Assembly (NCBI GenBank): GCA_951213105.1
Contig: OX578144.1
Location: 86,007,015 to 86,071,014, forward strand
Source of the DNA: Amaurobius ferox
Lineage: Eukaryota; Arthropoda; Arachnida; Araneae; Amaurobiidae
Direction: 5' to 3'
DNA: 64,000 nt
The translations under genes were made by a program, and so were the position numbers. Below, one piece after another: positions 60,360 through 64,000 of this stretch. Position 1 is the first letter of the stretch. Every line of letters starts with the position of its first letter. The notes beneath the pieces were generated by a model. It was not told the origin of the DNA. It did no database searches and was given only the letters and a program-made list of their open reading frames with translations.

Positions 60360-60884
60360 GTTTGGAGTTGGAAATAGAAAAAACTATAAAGAATATGTTA
60401 AACAAAACCTGAAATTTTTCAATGAGATAATGAAAGATATTGCAAGCTTACAAGAAACTGCTGCTGACAAACAAGCACAAAGGTATACGGTTGTCCGTAT
60501 GAAAAATATAGTGGTCAGCGATACAGTTTTCCTAAAAAAACTGATTAAACCACCCGTGTTAAGCAACAAATTTACAGGACCATATAGAGTGATAAAAAAA
60601 TAAAGAATAATAATATTATGATAAGAGAAAAAGATAATTGTGCCGCCAAAATTATAACAATACATATTAATAAATGTGTTGTGGTAAGTGAAACAAAAGA
60701 GTATTTAAGTAATGAAAATAAAGAAAATTCAAATGAAAATGAAGAATTAAAGGAAAGTAATAAAGATCAAAGTGATATAACTGATAACGCCAACGAAAAA
60801 GAGCATACGGACAAGCAGAATGCAAGATATTTCTTGAGACCGAGAGTTTTTGTAAATTCCAATTTATGGGAAAAAGGATATTAA
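60360..60884 (+). pseudogene. Integrase C-terminal GPY/F region and pol end
   Basis: After a frameshift the sequence EIMKDIASLQETAADKQAQR continues into VVRMKNIVVSDTVFLKKLIK and LSNKFTGPYRVIKK, the GPY/F module that follows the integrase core in many Ty3/gypsy elements. A stop at about 60601 and another shift lead to IHINKCVVVSETKEYLSNEN and a Glu/Asn-rich tail ending in ARYFLRPRVF (ATG frame 60618-60884). No chromodomain or envelope gene was seen. Confidence 0.75.
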
Positions 60885-62309
60885 AAAAAAAAAAAAATAT
60901 GCAAACTCAGAAAGCTGATAAAAACTTTTAAAATAGTGATCAGGCAAATATGCAAAATGAAAATGTTAAATTGCAAAGATTACATAATGCAAATAAAAAC
61001 AAATTTTGAAGGTATCCAAAGTCAAAATAAAAATTATGATAATGAAAATACTCAAATTCCAAATGGGAATAAAATAATAAAAGGTAATAGAAATCAAAAT
61101 GTTAATCTTCAAAAAATTTCAAAATGAGAAAGAGATAAAAATAATATATCAAAATGAATTATATGGAAAATGATCTGGCAAAGAATGAATTATAAAATTG
61201 AAAAAATGGATAATGATATGAAATTTTTTTAAAAAGCAATAAGGAAGGAATTGTTTAAGAATGAAAATGGTATGAATTTCTAAGGAAAAAATGAATAATC
61301 ATGGAATGGTTTAGAAATGAACATGGTATGAAGTTTACAAAAATTGATAATAATTGTACAAATAGTTCTTTTTCAAAAATAATATTATTTCATAATATAA
61401 TTTATAATGTTAAGTCAAAATGTTACATGTGATAAGAAAATTATGCAGAGATTAATTTATGCAAAAAATTTGTACAAAAATGAAAGGTAAAATCAAATAT
61501 GTCACCTAATTGGGTAGATGAAAGGACTGTAGCCAATTCCAGGCAAGGATAATGTTGGTGGAAGGCAAGTCCAATCAGCTTCAATCTGTTTTCAAAGGCA
61601 ACTTAAAAAATGTTGAGTCTTCAGAAGTCTTGAAGCTTAGAAATTGAATGACAGTTTTAAGTAAAGTGAAAAAATGGAAATAAGCTAAAAGTGAGAATAT
61701 TAAAGATTAGTCATAGATGGTATGGATTTTGTCAAAAAGTAAACAAAGGCATAAATAATTAAAAAATTTAAATCTATTTGAATTGAAATGTTAAGATATG
61801 AACAGTTAAAGTAGCTGTAAATCGCCCGTTGCAATAAAGCAATCGAGGACACGATATCTCGTGCAGGAAAGTTAAAATTTGAACATGCATTGAAAATTGC
61901 GTAGGTAAATAAACGTTTGAGGAATAATATAAATTGTACAAGCAATTTAAATAACTAAATTAATCCTAAAGTGACCGGATAAATGGAATTAAATTTAGTT
62001 ATAATTTTGTTTAATGAATAAAGGAATGGTGTAAAAGAAGGTTGAAATAAAAAACTAATTGAAGAATTTTGAGTGCGAAATAAAGAATTTTTGTTGTTCA
62101 TTTACAACGCAAGGAAAGGTTACGATAATCTAAAATGTAAATAAATATGGATATGAAAATAAAATGCAAATTTTGTTGAGGAAAATTGTACGATAATAAA
62201 TATAAATGTGAAATACATGTCAAATGAATATAAATAAATACGGAATGAATAAATAAATATGTTAAATAATAAGGAATTGTGATGTGAGTGGGGAATGCAA
62301 ATACAAGAG
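60885..62309. other. A-rich region after pol, nothing firm
   Basis: Very A-rich, with short Asn/Lys-rich frames only (for example 60936-61127). A transcribed 3' untranslated part of the retrotransposon is possible. I found no LTR repeat of the 54-kb region. Confidence 0.45.
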
Positions 62310-63607
62310 AGATGAATCATGCTTAAAGCATTGATTATGAAACACTTTCCAACTTCAATGCAATTTTATTTAAACATGTCTAAAATGCAATACATTCCTC
62401 GGTAATATTTTAAAACTTATCACAATACTACATTAATTTATCATATTTGAAACCTTAAACCTTCAAAAAAAAATTAACTTCATTCAAATGACGGCATTAA
62501 AGTATAAAATGCCTGGTTTAAACATCTCTAAAATGTCATACATTCCTCGGTAATAATTTTAGAATTGTCATAATACTACTTTAATTTATTATATTTGAAA
62601 ACTTCATCGAAAACAACTGAAATCCATTCAAATGACGTCATAGAAAAAATAACACGCCTGGCTCTCTCTATAAAAGCAACATTTCATTCATAAATAATTC
62701 CCCCAATCATGTCATTCATGACAATACTGTAATAATTTATTTTATTTAAAAATTAAGACCATGGAGCTACAAGTAATTAAACTATATGCGTAAAACTTCA
62801 TCGAAAAATATCGTCCTTCTCTTTCTAAAATCAATGAATATTTCATTCATATCAGCTAAGCAGACTCCATGGACTAAATGATTTTGTGTTAAAGAATTAC
62901 AGCAATTCTAATACAACTCATTCTACATATTTTGCTGTTTACATTTTACATAGGTGAAAAATAGGCTTAGTTGTAGAAATAATCAAATTTGGGATGAGCA
63001 TTTAAACACAAATATATTGTCATTGCGTTGTTTCAGTATGTAGATGCACAGAATTTAGGCAAAAATAAAGTAGTTTTAGGACGGATACAACACTCAATAT
63101 GAATTAAAAAGAACTTTAAAAATCATGATTTTGAGACAAGATGGATGCAATATATCATTTTGAAGTATGTCACGTGATCGTTTCATATCATGGTCACGTG
63201 ATCGCTTCATATAAGAGGTGTTAATATTATTTTAATTTTTATTTAAAAAACTACTGAATATATTTCGTTGAATTTTTTTTATATATTTTATGGAACAATT
63301 TGAATATTGCCTAAAATTTTCGAAGCAGTTTGTGAATTTTAAATCCGCTTAAAAAATGCTTGAAAAATTAGGTCCCATAGGGCTCAATGTATTTCATTTT
63401 TTCAACCCGGGTTCAATCCAAATCTAATTGGGTGATATTATTCATTTATATTCCCATAGGTCCTACAGACCGTCTGAACAACGTACTAAAATTTCATGTT
63501 GATTAGGTCATTTTTGCGGCAGTTATCGTGCTAACGGACAGACAGACAGACAGACAGAATGAACAAAGTCATAAACACTTTTCAACTTTGTTGCAAAGTG
63601 TTAAAAA
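62310..63607 (+). mobile_element. Family A repeat, copy 4
   Basis: About 1.3 kb. Starts near GATGAATCATGCTTAAAGCA, has both internal direct repeats, TGACGTCA at 62633-62640, TATAAAAG at 62669 (28 bp apart), a (GACA)n tract of only about 5.5 units (63537-63558) and the terminal hairpin at 63574-63602, with one base changed, followed by an A run. It is in the same orientation as the retrotransposon upstream, but no copy lies immediately 5' of gag, so I do not treat it as that element's LTR. Confidence 0.8.
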
Positions 63608-63676
63608 ATTAAAAGTTATCGATGAGATACGGTAGCAACGAAAAAGTGTTTGTAAACAAATGGTAATCTACATAAA

Positions 63677-63726
<50 letters not shown>

Positions 63727-64000
63727 TCGGTTAATAATGTCTTATCAATTGATGACTAGGTATTTTTTAAATATGACAAAAAATTGTTAAAAATGTATTC
63801 TGAGTAAGGTTGAGAAATTTTATGAAAGAAATAAAATAAATGTGGATGCAATAAATGTCATATGTGGTAAATAAATAAATGATAATATGTATTACGGCGA
63901 TAAAAGGGATAGACGCAGCTACTAAAATGTCAAAATAAGCAATAATTAGACGTAAGATTTACGTCACACTGTGACTTTGGGACGTCCCAGGATGTTGCAG
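63608..64000. other. A+T-rich end of window with (TA)n
   Basis: A (TA)n tract of about 44 bp lies at 63679-63722. The last ~120 bases (CGATAAAAGGGATAGACGCA...) are less A+T-rich and may begin another repeat that runs off the window. Confidence 0.55.

Larger units (their letters stand above)
55424..60884 (+). mobile_element. Degenerate Ty3/gypsy-like LTR retrotransposon
   Basis: Gag, protease, RT, RNase H, integrase and a GPY/F C-terminal region occur in this order on the plus strand. RNase H before integrase with the integrase last is the Ty3/gypsy (Metaviridae-type) layout and excludes Ty1/copia. The plus strand is very A-rich, so the proteins are rich in Lys, Asn, Glu and Ile. At least a dozen stops and frameshifts break the reading frame, and one integrase catalytic residue is changed. 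It cannot be autonomous. LTRs were not identified with confidence. An AT-rich stretch up to the next repeat (62310) may hold its 3' untranslated part. Confidence 0.9.

Overview
The window is A+T-rich (roughly 70%) eukaryotic nuclear DNA in which I find no complete cellular protein gene. It is built from nested, mostly decayed transposable elements, tandem repeats and microsatellites. The mix (a Helitron with a Pif1-type helicase, a Ty3/gypsy-like element, a 5S-rRNA-headed SINE, tRNA-headed SINEs and a TIR transposon whose protein I know from arthropod and Hydra genomes) suggests an arthropod, perhaps an arachnid. That assignment is inference. There is no prokaryotic organisation.

0-13 kb: old repeat debris, a tRNA-like SINE head (2.1 kb), a 26-bp minisatellite (5.75 kb), a 48-bp minisatellite (7.8-8.2 kb), three nearly identical 594-bp tandem units with perfect 17-bp hairpins at their junctions (8.5-10.25 kb), a 285-bp TA tract, three 273-bp tandem units (11.2-12.0 kb) and a CpG-dense patch (12.05-12.56 kb). 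13-24 kb: a Helitron-like repeat ('family D'), two head-to-tail 'family B' elements, a Helitron remnant with recognisable helicase coding (18.45-19.91 kb), a second copy of its 5' end, a fold-back element (21.3 kb) and another family B copy. 24-34 kb: two SINE heads, triplicated SINE 3' fragments, a family C element, one possible cellular exon (31.73-31.86 kb), and the first of four 1.3-kb 'family A' repeats.

34.8-40.1 kb: a second family D element into which a 3.66-kb TIR DNA transposon has inserted (35.92-39.59 kb). This transposon carries a frameshifted minus-strand transposase. 41-53 kb: family A copies in both orientations, family B/C copies and a full 378-bp 5S-derived SINE with a perfect 14-bp target-site duplication. 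55.4-60.9 kb: a Ty3/gypsy-like retrotransposon with recognisable capsid, zinc knuckles, protease, RT, RNase H, integrase and GPY/F region, broken by many stops and frameshifts. 62.3-63.6 kb: the fourth family A repeat.

Nothing here forms a working gene system. The coherent biology is that of mobile elements. Family A stands out because every well-preserved copy keeps a CRE-like TGACGTCA or one-base variant 27-28 bp upstream of a TATAAAA box. A second theme is short perfect inverted duplications with tiny loops, found at four unrelated sites.
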